DNA from: Pelodera strongyloides
Lineage: Eukaryota > Nematoda > Chromadorea > Rhabditida > Rhabditidae
NCBI GenBank assembly: GCA_036852015.1
Contig: JAANDG010000055.1
Span: 186,001 to 250,000 of the forward strand
DNA length: 64,000 bases
Direction: 5' to 3'
The translations under genes were made by a program, and so were the position numbers. Shown one piece after another: positions 34,861-46,463 of the stretch. The notes below the pieces were generated by a model. That model was not told where the DNA came from, ran no database searches, and worked only from the letters and a program-made list of their open reading frames with translations. The stretch's first letter is position 1, and each line of letters opens with the position of its first letter.

Positions 34861-35630
34861 AGCCCTGTCACTAAGTGTAGTGTAGTTTACTCCCTTTCCC
34901 AATTTCACAGCATAGTTACCGTAGTTAAATAGTCTCAATATACGGTACTCCAAATACCGTTGTAACTTAAATTTGAATATTCATTATTTTTGTTCTCGAA
35001 TAGTTCCTTTTCAATTGTGCGCAATTGTTTCGCTAGGCAATTGTTTAATTGTTAAGTATTGATCTCTCTCACTCTCCGGTCTCTTAACTCTCTACGTGTA
35101 TTTTTGAATGCTCAGTTAGGTTCCCGCTAGAGTTTGAAATCTTCCCGCATTTTCTTTCGAATATGTTTATAGATATGTTTAGAGAGTCGGTGTGGTAGTT
35201 GGGATGTCTGTCTCGATCCATGCTTAACTTTTCAGTTTGTTTTATCCATACTCACTTTTACTATGTAACTCTTATTTTAATAAAACGCATGATTATAAAC
35301 CGTGTTGGTTGAATATTAATTCTGTTGGGATTCACCCTTGTAAATTATCTTAGCTATTCCGAACTGTTTATTTATATGTCTGTATTATTTCGTGATTCGA
35401 TATAATTTTGTTGTTGTATGGAAGTATACATTTTACCTACAGATCAGTCGTCGACCTCTTTCGTAGCGAAGGATACCTGGACCAGGATATTCTAGGCCTA
35501 CCTGTCTTAATCAAGGTAGAATAATAATGATTTCAGAAGTTTACTTGTTTGTTAATATATACGGTTTGGGGTGTCTGGGAAGTCTTCCCCTAGACTCACT
35601 AACCCACCCAGGGACCCCTAACGTATTACT
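34856..35630 (+). repeat. 3' LTR (775 bp)
   Basis: Same sequence as 25768-26543 apart from one T fewer in the run at about 35241-35244. The first five bases, AGTAA, contain the stop codon TAA (34858-34860) of the upstream reading frame. Confidence 0.95.
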
Positions 35631-35780
35631 GTGAACCCCCAAATCGTGAACCACCTCAGCAAGAACCTCCGAACAGTGAACCACCGAGGGTTGAACTCCC
35701 GGTTAGTGAACCACTTAGGGTTCAACACCCGGATGATGAACCACCATGGGCCAATGTTAAAGCTGTATAGCATCCGGTTT
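35631..35780 (+). repeat. GAACC-rich minisatellite, right part of the target
   Basis: Begins with the second GTGA duplication, then units of GTGAACCACC and GGGTTGAACNCCCGG. It ends in CATCCGGTTTTTGAAA next to TTAAAGC, a MITE-type tip. Matches the inverted copy at 41266-41410. Confidence 0.85.
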
Positions 35781-36771
35781 TTGAAAGTGAGAATTTTTCT
35801 TATAATCTACATAAACTCATAGGAAAATATTTGTTGAACGCCCATTCCAAATCCGCCGTTATACCGCTATATACTTTCGGAAATAAAGCATAATGGAAAC
35901 CGCAAACGTAGACATAAAACCGGTACCGGTAATGGAAACTGTAACATAACACGGCAAATCCATGCTCTAATTATAAGTCTGCAATCAATTTTCTGTCGAG
36001 TTTTTGATTAAATGAGGCGAAATGAAATTACCTAACTGCTCAGTGGACGGAACACGCGGAAGAACGTTTGCCGAACGCAATACACACTTAGTTACCGGCA
36101 GACTATTACCTACCTGGCCAATATAATGCCATGAAAACTTAATGCAGTAAAGTGTTATAGTAGCGTGAGTGGGATACACACACATGTCCGAAAATATGCA
36201 AAAATTAAACGTTTGACATCATGAACAACAGCAAAATATACAATAAATTTATTGAAGAACAAATTAATAATTCGTGGGGCATGGCCGCTACGTCTCCAAA
36301 TCAATAGTTCGAGTTGATCGCCCACAAGCCAAACAGTCGCCTGAAAATGCGAACTTCAAGAAATATAGGATGTGATAGTCAAAAGGCAGACTATGCAGAT
36401 ATACAAAAGGGTGAGTGAAAAGTTCTACTATCAGTCAGTACACGATTTACCCGCACAACGTTACTACAAAAATCAGCAACGACAACACAATAGATGAACT
36501 GGTATGTCAACTAAATTAAACGATGAAGACGAACGATGAAGATTATGAACGAACCAAAGAGTAATGATGCACAACTTACGTGTAGCAGAAGAAAACCGGG
36601 GCTTTAAAGTGGTCTCATTCAGTGCAGCTTGACAACGATCCATTGCGGACAATAGCAGCTTGACTAAATAAATATGTGACAGTTCAACAGATCTAGTTCA
36701 ATAATCTATAATCTGCGCCCTTGTTCTCTACCAAGAGCACCTTCTTAAATTAAGCGGCAATTACGCATTAA

Positions 36772-37083
36772 TGGGGTTTCCATTTATGCGATTCGCAATT
36801 GCGAAAATGACAAACATGTTCGAATCAGTGTAAATCTCTCAATGACAAGGTCCCGCAGCGATTTTGGATCTAGTATTTGACCTATTTCAAAATAGTACGG
36901 ATCTATTTCAAACAGTATGGGACTGATGCGGTACTGTTCCAAATAGCACGGGTTTGGGGCATTTTCGCTGCAGGACCATGTCAAATGTGCGATTCGCATG
37001 GGTTGCGGTAGGCAGCTGACATGCATGTAAAATGACTTGAAAATGGATGGGTATTTGGCGTTTTCGCACAGATGGAAACCCCA
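36772..37083. mobile_element. PIF/Harbinger-like MITE (TGGGGTTTCC ends)
   Basis: Inverted ends TGGGGTTTCCAT and ATGGAAACCCCA, with TAA duplicated at 36769-36771 and 37084-37086. The subterminal region (GCGATTCGCAATTGCGAAAA, and GACCTATTTCAAAATAG words inside) is shared with the element at 55685-55930. Confidence 0.8.
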
Positions 37084-37633
37084 TAAGAGCATTTTGCGCG
37101 CGAATATTTGTGTGAGAGCAAGTAACACCTAATGCCATTGATAGAGTATTTATGTTACACTTTCGCGCGAAAGTACCATCCAAGTTGACTTTTCCATTTT
37201 CGCGCAGTTTTACATTAGGTGTATGCAAAACACGACGCAGTTGTATGTAAATTTCTTACTGTATGTAAAATTCCACTAGTTTCCCACTATAGAAACTGCA
37301 ATAACATGGATGATACTTTCGCATGCGAAAGTGCGCGAAAACTTAACATAAATACTCTATCAAGGTCCCATCATCTATTCCATATTTGTGAGGCCACCTA
37401 AGCACTAAACATTCGAATAAAACCGCGTAAAAACAAGAAGACAGAGGCCTATTCTACTAAAGCAACACAACTTGTGGCTCGTTGATTATTAGTTTTAATT
37501 ATCTCAGTTCATAAATAAGGAAGGGTGAGTAGAGTTACAAATAATTTGAACATAATTCTTATTGTTAAAATTAGGGAGATTCAAAGAGGAAGGATAAAAC
37601 CATCCCAATGAAAAGCACAATCATAATCACAAT

Positions 37634-37799
37634 TTGAAAGCGAACTACCGGCCGGTTATGAAACACATCGAAGTACACCAGCATTCTTATGCAGCTTATG
37701 CAAATGGAAATAAAATAAAATCGAGCTAAATTAATTCGCATAAATAAGTAGGAATTCATTTGTCCACGATGTGTCTCAAACGGCCGGCATTTGCCTTAA
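37634..37799. mobile_element. TTAA-type MITE, family A (decayed left tip)
   Basis: Left tip GAAAGCGAACTACCGGCCGG, right tip CGGCCGGCATTTGCCTTAA, interior CATTCTTATGCAGCTTATGC as in other family A copies. Confidence 0.75.
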
Positions 37800-39193
37800 G
37801 CGAGCTTCAAACATGTCAACAAAGAAAGGGAAAATAAATGCTTACCTTCTAAAGGATGAAAGTACCCTGCGTTTCCATTGCGTACGGTGAACATATGAGA
37901 GATCAGCAAAAAATCTGCAATAATTGAATAAACAAAAAAAATCACCTGTAGATAAATAAACCAAAAAAGCACATAATAAGCGAAGACGGAGCATAACACG
38001 ACCCGTTTGTCACTGGTGGTCTCATCATTTTCCAAGGACTAGAGTTAGAAGGATATAATATCCGGAACCGTTCTAAAATTAAAAATAACTTTATGCAGCG
38101 AGCAAACCTTGTAGACGTGGAAGCTGCCTCGTAGGCGAATTCAGTTGATTACACAATCAGCCTCTTCAGGATCTAAAAAGCCACAGTAAACATAGAATCG
38201 AAAAATGCTATTATTGTACCTGAGAGGCGAGACATTGTACCTGTACCTATTATTGTGCCTACTGCCTACGAGAAAAATATATTTGTTTTTCTCTCAAAAA
38301 ATCTTCCAAGTTTTGCTTTACACCAATGCATTTAAAAAGTGATTCATGATGACTGGGGTAAGTGAGACCCATCACATGCTCCCAATTATGCTTTTAGATG
38401 AGTAGTTATAAGAAAGTAGCAAAACTCGAATTAACAGTACCAAAAATTTGAACGTCAAATTGCATAAAAATCGTCTATCACAGGAAAAAAGTTGAGGAAA
38501 ACTGCGATACTTACCATATTCTGGTCCAAAGAATGAGCATATTCCATGGGCAGAGGAGTTGCGTACACAAGTCTGAATTTACAAAAACAAATAAATAAAT
38601 AAATTTACAGAAAAAAATTGATTTACAATCACAACAAAAGCAAAACGCAACAGATAAAGATGCATAATATTAATCACAATTTATCTAAAAGATGTTTGTG
38701 GTTGTTAGAAAGGATATTACGGATTTTAAAGCAAAAATTAATAATATAATAATTAAAAATTTTAGGCCAGGAAAAAGAAAGTAGGATTTTGAATATTCGG
38801 CAGACTTTCTCCGCATTTTGTAGTAACGAACATATTTACGGTGCACGGATGCGGCATAAAAGTGACCTTCAGATCGCGAACGATGTAAACTAACAAATAA
38901 CTTTGCCTGGCTCGGTGTATACTACTTTGCCTGGTTTTTACATATTTTAGGTACAACTTCTAAACTAACAGTGAAAAAACACCAAAATTTGCTGGAAACC
39001 AAAAAAATATTAATTTATAGTGATAATAAAATATGGTGCCCTAATTGTAAGCCCATGCGCTTTTAGTGTGTCATTTTCAACTTGGTAGAATTGTGAATCG
39101 CTAACAAAATATGACACAATACTACGGTAGATGCTACTCCTTACTCTATCAGTTAGGGCTAGTATGGGGAACTCCTACTACTGAAAAGGCAAT

Positions 39194-39662
39194 TAAAGGG
39201 AATATGTAGGCATTCAAAATGAGCAAAACAACTGCGAAACTAGAGTTTCCACACCAGACATGAATTTAAGTAGGCGACTGAATATGTAAATTCGAATATT
39301 CTGATTTGCATGCAAATATGTCGCTGTTGCAAGCTATATGCCGATGTATGCACACATATGCTAAATTTTTGCTCCATCAGAACTGCCGTGTAAGCCAGGG
39401 TGTCAGTAAACGTATTCATATTCTTACCAATTTATGCTAATTTTCCCAAATTTACCTGGATTTTTTATAATTTCTGCAGGAACCGCCCGCTATTTCGCTT
39501 TAAAGCGAATATGTAGGCACTCAAAATGAGCAAAAAAACGCTAAACTAGCCTTTCTACCAGACGTTAATTTAAATAGGCGACTGAATATGTAAGTACGAA
39601 TTTGCATGCTCTGCATCTTGAATCTTGCTATTTGCCGATATAAGTTGAAAGTTGCTCCATCA
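39194..39662 (+). repeat. Tandem direct duplication, about 300 bp offset
   Basis: GAATATGTAGGCATTCAAAA at about 39200 recurs as GAATATGTAGGCACTCAAAA at about 39506. Both continue with ATGAGCAAAA, GGCGACTGAATATGTAA, TTTGCATG, a GCCGATRTA word and TTGCTCCATCA. The second copy begins right after a CTATTTCGCTTTAAAGCGAA junction, which looks like two MITE tips abutting. Confidence 0.75.
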
Positions 39663-39837
39663 TACCCTATTTTATGCCACGGTTCCGATTAACGCCTTTA
39701 CTATGGAAAAGGCGAACTTTGTAATTCATTTTCTTTTAAAGCGAATTAGCGGTCGGTCTCAACAAAAAAATACAAAAAGAGGAGGAGTAAACAACCGTGC
39801 GTTGACGACTGTTTTCAAACCGTGTCTTTTTGGACTT

Positions 39838-40131
39838 TTACTAGCCAAAATTCAAAATATTTTGTCAACATTTCGTCATTTGGATGCTGCGGAGTGCGTA
39901 ATAATTTGAAAAGGCCATCCCTCGATTTTTCCAGGGCCGTGCTAGTATTAAAATCGGCAAATCGCCTGAAGCGAATTTTCCCATACAAAATCGCAAAATA
40001 TGGTTGTTTGAGAACATTTTTGTGCAAGATGCACTTATTTGTTTGTGTTTTTATGTTTATTTTCGTTTATAACTTTTTTCAATCTATTTTTGGTGAAAAA
40101 ACCCCAAACCGGGTGGTATTTCGCTTTAAGT
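39838..40131. repeat. Dispersed repeat, copy 2 of 2
   Basis: Direct-orientation copy of 6530-6830, ending GGTGGTATTTCGCTTTAA. Differences are scattered single bases. Confidence 0.85.
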
Positions 40132-40404
40132 GGATAATTGTAGGCAACTTTTGTTATTGTTTCCTTAATGGAGAACACGCATTCTAATAATACAGCTTAA
40201 CTTCAAAAAGGGCCTACATTTTCCCTTTAAACATTTAACCTCTTTCTTATTATATGAAAGAGTACGTGTAGCATGTGCCAGCACTCCCGTTATGGAAGTA
40301 AAATTCGAATAAATTGTTCCGCTTCGGGATTTTTAAATCTTCATCCATCTTACGTACGTTTCATACGCATAAAAAGACACAGACACAAATTAAACTGGCT
40401 GTGC

Positions 40405-40670
40405 ACACTGACAAAATTCGGTAGGTGCGCAGCGAAAAACACCGGGTTCGCCCAGGTTTCGCCGCGCACTTCGCCCAGTCTTCGCCGGATTCCAGCCAAG
40501 TCCGGGCGAGTGCACTGGCTACCCTTTCGAGAAAACCGGGCGAATATTGGGCAATGGTGTGCCAAAGAATTCATCAGTCGAGCTTCTGGTGCGAAGTGTG
40601 CGGCGAAACCTGGACGAACCGTCCTTTTTCCGCCGCGCACTCGCTGAGTTTCATGTTTTACGGCAAACCT
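40405..40670. repeat. GC-rich dispersed repeat
   Basis: Contains TTCGCCCAGGTTTCGCCGCG and TCCGGGCGAGTGCACTGGC, much richer in G+C than its surroundings. Related words (CGCCCAGTATTCGCCAGACT, GGGTTTCGCCGCGCAC) occur at 42270-42450. The open frames across it are side effects of the composition. Confidence 0.55.
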
Positions 40671-41147
40671 GTCGCGAGAACTAGACGCAAATGCCAAAAC
40701 CGATGCAGTGACTAAGACACATACGATTTTGCCATAAAATCGCTAGATTCTCGCGAAAGTGTACTCAGCTAACTGAACTAGCTGAAGATTGTTCACGAAG
40801 TAAGCCATTCGCTTTTCTTTCCTTTCACGCACCCGCATACCATCAAAGATAACTGTTTCACACTTATTAAAACACCGAGTGTGCCTTGGGAACTGGGCAG
40901 GTGAAGACATCCGAAAATAAACGAGCAGTGACTGGTCCTGTCGTCGTCTCAAAGAAGTATTTTCTTTGGATACTAAGTCACAAGTGGAAAAATAAGCTGG
41001 TCCTAGTGAATGCTCGGGGCTTTGTGTGGCGATTTTTAAATTTCACATTGCCATTCAATTACAGCAATCGTTATTACCTTTTTTTTAACAAATACATCTT
41101 CTGAGAGGATTTTTACCATCGCCCAATATCTTGTTTCCCAAAAAAAA

Positions 41148-41215
41148 CATTTGCACATACCTCATGGGGAAAGCATTTGCTGAACAAATGCTTTCCCATG
41201 AGGTATGTGCAAATG
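41148..41215. repeat. Near-perfect 32-bp inverted repeat
   Basis: CATTTGCACATACCTCATGG runs on to GGAAAGCATTTG, then a 4-base centre, then the exact inverse ending ATGTGCAAATG (the left arm has one extra G). Too long and regular for chance. Confidence 0.9.
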
Positions 41216-41265
41216 ACTTTCACAAAAACAGGATGAAAGTCCCCGGTTCTCACTTTCAAAAACCG

Positions 41266-41500
41266 GATGCTATACAGCTTTAACATTGGCCCATGGTGGT
41301 TCATCATCCGGGTGTTCAACCCTAAGTGGTTCACTATCCGGGAGTTCAACCCTCGGTGGTTCACTGTTCGGAGGTTCTTGCTGAGGTGGTTCACGATTTG
41401 GGGGTTCACGCGTCGCGCTGGGGGTTCACAACCCCCGGGGGTTCTCGGGGGCGCCTTTGGTGGTTCAGTGGTTCGGGGGTTCGGGGGCGTAATGTACAAT
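41266..41500 (-). repeat. Uninterrupted inverted copy of the LTR-element target array
   Basis: Read on the minus strand it follows the left flank of the retrotransposon (to GCGCGACGCGTGA) straight into its right flank (ACCCCCAAATCGTGAACC). It therefore serves as an empty site. Only a few substitutions are seen. Confidence 0.9.
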
Positions 41501-41578
41501 TGGCCGGTGCAATGGCTAGCGCGTTAACTCTAAATCGCGCGACCCGAGTTCGAATCCAGTACGCAGTAAATTTTGAAA
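41496..41578 (+). repeat. tRNA-like sequence (box A and box B)
   Basis: GGTGCAATGGCTAGCGCG resembles box A, and GAGTTCGAATCC is a good box B. A truncated relative (GGTGCAATGGCTAATTG) adjoins the other array copy at about 25657, so the tRNA-like part belongs to the repeat. A comparable sequence is at 10115-10190. Confidence 0.5.
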
Positions 41579-42983
41579 TCATCACCCGTCGAGGGAAACA
41601 TCGCTGCTGCCGCGTGAATCTGAAGATTTTACCTGCTCGTCGTCTGGAACGTGTAGTTTCCCTTCCGCTGATCTATGGGATCAAATCATATACTTCGAAC
41701 TCTAAAACACTGCCTTGGACCGCCCTTGAATAAAGGAGCACGATCTCGTAGTTCAAAACCCTTAACCTTTTATTTACTACCGAAAAAATGTTCTTGAGGT
41801 CCATTCAGTGCCGGAAATGGACAAAATGGCACGGAACTTTGCATATAATCCATTGAAACGAACTTCAAAACCACGTACCATACCGCTTTAACTAACAAAA
41901 TCGAGAAGTCTGGCCATTCACTCATCAACAACATCCTTTATGTGCATAGGTAAATCACTCGGTTTTCTATTCAATTTGTGCCCATTCGCCATCGCATACT
42001 CATTTAGAATTCGACGGAACATCATATAAAAATCACATACAAACCCCACACTCTGACACAAGGGGGGAGAGATTCAGCTGGTTTTTCAACTTTCAACATG
42101 GATTGGCTTGCTCTAAGAACTATTGACTGTCAGTCTCTCTCTCTCTCTCTCTCCTTTTCTCTTACTTTCGTTGTCCCTTTATACTCCTTTCTCTTTAGTT
42201 TTATAGTTACTTGTGCCAGTAATCTTGGCTGGAAATACAGAAAATAGGGGTTATATGCCAGGTAACACATGCTCTCCAACGCCTCACACCTCGCCCAGTA
42301 TTCGCCAGACTCTCGCCAGGTTATCGCCAGTGCAGTACGAAGATAGGCCCCGCTCACCCTTTTCTTTGGCTCTGCATGAATTTTCCGGTTTTCTAACTGT
42401 TGTCGCGCCTAATTTTCGCGCCAGGGTTTCGCCGCGCACATCCGAGTTTTTTCAGTGATCCGTACAGGACGTTGACTAAGGGAGGGCGATTCTATTGAAA
42501 AAAAAATATTTTTGCCTATTCACTCCATAAACCAAACCATAAAACTCCCAAAAGAAAAACCATTGTCCTCACTTAAAATACCTGAATTTTGAAGCATTCT
42601 TCTAGCGCCTAACGTCTAACAATAACAAACAATTAGTTGAACATAAATAGAAATTTGTGTTTTCACATCTTTGCAAATAAGGGTCTCTTTCTTTACATCC
42701 CATTTTTCGCGTACAAATTCCACTTGTTACTTTGGTATCCCTACTGTAGCGACATATTACAGTAGGGTACGTCATCAGCTTCATTTATACAATAATGTTA
42801 TTTTCTAGTGCTTTGTCTATTTAAAAAGTGTATTATTTTCTCCCTACCCCACCACCACATACTTATTTGGCGAGTACAAATCAAAATACTGGAATATATG
42901 CTTTTGATTTTTCATTCACGAAAACCCTTTTGGGAATTGTCTGTCTCGGAACATTCATTCATTTGCGCCCCCAACGCTTTTGA

Positions 42984-42984
42984 C

Positions 42985-43074
<90 letters not shown>

Positions 43075-43124
43075 GAGAAGAATAAGAGAGAGAAGGAGAG
43101 AGAGAGAGGAGAGGAGAAAGGGAG

Positions 43125-43175
<51 letters not shown>
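42984..43175 (+). repeat. GA microsatellite followed by poly(A) of about 49
   Basis: GAGA repeats from about 42984 to 43125 run directly into an uninterrupted run of A to about 43174. Could be replication slippage, or the A-tail of an unrecognised retroposed sequence. Confidence 0.9.
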
Positions 43176-43176
<1 letters not shown>

Positions 43177-43576
43177 AGTCAGTCAAAAGAAATAAAGTCG
43201 AAAAAACCCAAATCTATTCAAAGGGGAGGGTGCAAGTACCCAAGCTGAAAAATGTGCACTAATAATGCACGTAGAATACACATGCACACTGATCGTTTGA
43301 TTCACTTCGCAGTCAACTTGACTAATTCGTAGTTTCCCAAAGAATTATCAGCACTAAACTGACGTAAACCTTAAATATGTATCATTTCCTTGCACCCAAT
43401 TTCTCTGAATTACCGTTGGTTTCCTTCCACCTTCGCATTGATGTTTGAATACAAATTACCTGATTTGTCCCTGCAAACCGCTCTATGTCACATTTAATAT
43501 TTATATTTTCGGGAGGTTGGATATCTAGCGCTAGCCTTCTGGCCCCGAAACTAAAACCAAAGCATACAATTTAAAT

Positions 43577-43755
43577 TTAAAGCGATATGACGCGTGGTTT
43601 TGAAACGTATGTTTTTGAAACGTGTGGTGTGCAACTGCATTCCGATGTATATAATTTGCGGTCGATATAATCATTGAATCATAGTTTTTGCATACAAAGC
43701 ATGGGCATGTAGTTGTCCAGCATTTACCTCAGAATCGCGTGCCATATCGCTTTAA
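43577..43755. mobile_element. TTAA-flanked MITE, family B
   Basis: Left TTAAAGCGATATGACGCGTGG, less its last base, right CGCGTGCCATATCGCTTTAA. The left GTTTTGAAACGTATG word is duplicated once within the arm. Confidence 0.85.
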
Positions 43756-44902
43756 AGCTCAAATTGGATGTACTACAAAGAATAATAACTTGCATAGTTT
43801 CCACTTCCATCAACATATGTAGTAGATTGCTTCTCCCTTCTTAACCTTTTAACGGCCTAATTATGGCCTCTCGTACTACACTTCAATGACACAAAACGTT
43901 AAAACGTTCGTAAAGTTTGTGAGCTAAAGAGAGCACCTTTTCCAAAATAAGTTTTCCGTTAATAGTTTTTCCTTACTTACGGGATCCGAACCTTTTCCTC
44001 AGAAGTATAAGAGCACTACAACCACTATACCTCGGCACTGTGTCATTTTGTGCCCTCCCGACACAGTAGGGAACGAAAATTGGTACTCATGGGTACTACT
44101 CATGTGTACTATACCCAGTACTTACTTCACTAATACTGACACATTTGTGGCACTATAGCTTTTTTTAAGTCGGTTGTACACAATAACAAGACGTGACATT
44201 ATATATTCCTTCTAAGCGTAAAAAAGCTTTCCAAAAAAATAAATAAAAACAAAAAGTCATTTTCTAGAGTGCTGGACTGCTCCCATAGTGAAGAGAAACT
44301 CAATATGACCCCATATTTTCACTAAAATAGCCCTGCCTGCATAATATTCCTACAATTAGGCACGGTTGCTCTTTTCATACTTTTGAAGAAAAAAAATCAT
44401 TATTTTCCTATGTCTTTTCCCTTCTTTGTTCCATTCTGTGTCGGCAATGCACATACGTTTGCATCCAAAAACCACATTACATACCACTTTAAGTTGTTAT
44501 TTTTTGTACAATGGTGACTAGTGCATATTTCAATCAATAATGTTAACAGTAAACTTTTATTTCTTTCCAATTTCCTAAACTAGGAAAAGGGAGCATAGCA
44601 TAGGGGGAAGGGAGAGTAGGTGGGGTTCACTATCCATTTAACCGTAAAATTGTTTCCCCTTTGGCCAAATATATACACTTCAGAAGGGGGTGTTGGAGAA
44701 AGAAGTAGAGGCGTTTTAAAGGGAGTTCAGAAGAAACTCATTTCCTCTTTACCCTAACACATTCAAACCAACAGTGAAGATAATTGATTCTATTTCTTAT
44801 ATACAGTCTATAAAATATTGATTATTTGTCTCCATGTATGGAATAGAAAAACTTGTACCTATTCGATTTTGTGCCAACAAGTATAATGATTTTTATTGTT
44901 AT

Positions 44903-45052
44903 TAGCCCGTATTCTCGGGACGACGGGAATGTTCCGTTTGGGAGCTCATTCGTATGCAAATTTTTCCTCCAGCTAGTCTAGATAGTCGAGAAATTTGCAT
45001 ACAAAGGATTTCCCAAACGGAACGTTACCGTCGACCCGAGAATACGGGCTAT
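44903..45052. mobile_element. Palindromic element, TA-flanked
   Basis: TAGCCCGTATTCTCGGG at the left pairs with CCCGAGAATACGGGCTA at the right, and GTTCCGTTTGGGA with TCCCAAACGGAAC inside, plus CGTATGCAAATTT against AAATTTGCATAC. TA at both borders suggests a Tc1/mariner-type MITE. Confidence 0.8.
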
Positions 45053-45245
45053 TATTACACCAGATGGCTATCGAAAAAATGGACATACTTATATGAAACG
45101 TCTGAAGCGTATCTTCCAAAGTTCATGTAATAATATTCAATTGCGCTTATTTTGGATATTTTCGAAAAGTTAGCCTACTTATACCAAACGCCTGAAACGT
45201 AGGAAAACGTGCGTTGCGGACATACAAACACAATCACACGATATT

Positions 45246-45425
45246 TTAAAGCGAAATACGGGGCGGTTTTTGAAACACATCGAGTGATCAGCATTCTTAT
45301 GCAGGTTATGCAAATGAACGAATTAGAATACAAAAAAACGAGCTAAATTCGAGTAAATTAGCATAAATAAGTAGGAATTCAGTTGCCCACGATGCGTTTC
45401 AAAAACCGGCCGGCATTTGGCTTTG
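45246..45425. mobile_element. TTAA-type MITE, family A
   Basis: Left TTAAAGCGAAATACGGGGCGG, less its last base; right GATGCGTTTCAAAAACCGG then CCGGCATTTGGCTTTGAAA. The right TTAA has decayed to TTGA. Confidence 0.8.
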
Positions 45426-45549
45426 AAATATTAGTTAGCACGTACGTAGACGATCTTTCGTTCTTAAAGATCTCAGATCATTTAACAATACCCTTTTCAC
45501 TTTTTATTTTTCTTGTTTCTTGCTCTCCCTCCTCTATTTCTTTCTCTTC

Positions 45550-45615
45550 AATTCTCTCTCTCTCTCTCTCTCTTCCTCTCTCTCACTCTCTCTCACTCTC
45601 TCTCTCTTTCTCAAC
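45550..45615. repeat. CT microsatellite
   Basis: CTCTCT tract with CACTCT and CCTCTC interruptions. The open frames over it are spurious. Confidence 0.85.
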
Positions 45616-46013
45616 ATTTCCTCAAAGTAATGTCATCCGATACAAAAGGGTTCAAAATGCAAAAAAAAACGGTCCCCCTATCATCCCTCCATTTTTCATC
45701 TTTGCTCGAAGTTGCGATCCTTATGTTTTGTTTTCTATTCTATGAATGACTCAGTGTAAGTAAAAATCTGTTTCAAATAAATAATTAAGCTGTTGTCACT
45801 GTGGCGACACCTATTTGACTATTGCTATGTCCATATGCCTAGATCTTGTCAGAGTACCTCTTGGCCTGTCTCTCATGAATGCATAATGCATGCCCTACGA
45901 AAAATTCACCCAAATCATGACATCACTGTATATTACTTATGTACTTTCGTAAATTTGTCATCGCGGTTAATCTGTAATTATCTGCTGTTTGTTTGGGTAA
46001 TATCCAGAAAATA

Positions 46014-46463
46014 TTAAAGGGACGGGCCCATCAAAATAAACCCATATTTTGCATGTTTTTATAATTTGTATAAAGGGGGTTTATTATAATATATGTACAC
46101 TAAATTTCGGCTAGACTTTATCCCGCTGAAATTTTTCGGTGTCGATAAACTCAAAAGTATACCGTAGAAGACCAACAATTGCACCCTTATTTCCTTACCG
46201 CGTGTCCCGGGGGAATGTGGCTATATGGACAGATAGTCTCCCGGGTCCCAATCAGAGCGAGGTATCCTCGGGAGACGCGGTAAGGAAATAGGGTGCAATT
46301 GTTGGTCTTCTACGGTATACTTTTGAGTTTATCGACACCGAAAAATTTCAGCGGGATAAAGTCTAGCCGTAACTTAGTGTACATATATTATAATAAACCC
46401 CCTTTATACAAATTATAAAAACATGCAAAATATAGGTTTATTTTGATGGGCCCGTCCCTTTAA
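46014..46463. mobile_element. Long palindromic TTAA-flanked MITE (AGGGACGGGCCC ends)
   Basis: 450 bp. TTAAAGGGACGGGCCCATCA at the left is matched by TGATGGGCCCGTCCCTTTAA at the right, and the arms stay almost perfectly complementary for about 190 bp (for example ACCGTAGAAGACCAACAATT against AATTGTTGGTCTTCTACGGT). The centre is about 70 bp. Strong arm identity implies recent origin. Confidence 0.9.

Larger units (their letters stand above)
25768..35630 (+). mobile_element. Full-length Ty3/Gypsy-type LTR retrotransposon carrying an SGNH-like domain
   Basis: 9863 bp, bounded by two nearly identical LTRs with imperfect-free AGTAA...TTACT ends and a GTGA duplication. Internal order: primer-binding site, 0.84-kb leader, Gag with CCHC zinc knuckle, aspartic protease, frameshift signal, RT, RNase H, integrase (H2C2 and DDE), then an SGNH/GDSL-like C-terminal region, polypurine tract. 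Domain order PR-RT-RH-IN places it in Ty3/Gypsy. The LTRs indicate a recent insertion, yet frame changes at about 27.71, 30.76 and 33.40 kb interrupt the coding path, so this copy is probably inactive unless they are assembly errors. Confidence 0.95.
35800..39190. other. Intergenic region with MITEs, no supported gene
   Basis: Holds the TAA-flanked element at 36772-37083, a family A MITE at 37634-37799 and A/T-rich sequence. Isolated exon-like stretches on the minus strand (36117-36031, 38041-37851, 38576-38517) do not join in a common phase. Confidence 0.5.

Noticed and set aside
35631..35822. 63-codon frame with repeated VNH/NTR words, also present inverted at 41.3 kb
   Set aside because: It is the translation of the GAACC minisatellite; the repeated words follow from the DNA unit.
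36031..38576. Minus-strand gene with exons at 38576-38517, 38041-37947, 37917-37851, 36350-36296 and 36117-36031
   Set aside because: Each stretch has plausible splice sites, but the phases do not join across more than two exons and no family was recognised.
40273..40715. Overlapping long frames on both strands
   Set aside because: Caused by local high G+C of a dispersed repeat also seen at 42270-42450.
25657..41500. CRISPR-like array in the GAACC repeat
   Set aside because: Units are irregular, degenerate and directly adjacent without spacers, in a eukaryotic genome.
41496..41578. Functional tRNA gene
   Set aside because: Box A and box B are present but no cloverleaf with acceptor and anticodon stems can be drawn by eye; it belongs to a repeat.
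42808..43248. 146-codon open frame rich in Arg/Glu and Lys
   Set aside because: It is the translation of GA and poly(A) repeats; no other coding signal.
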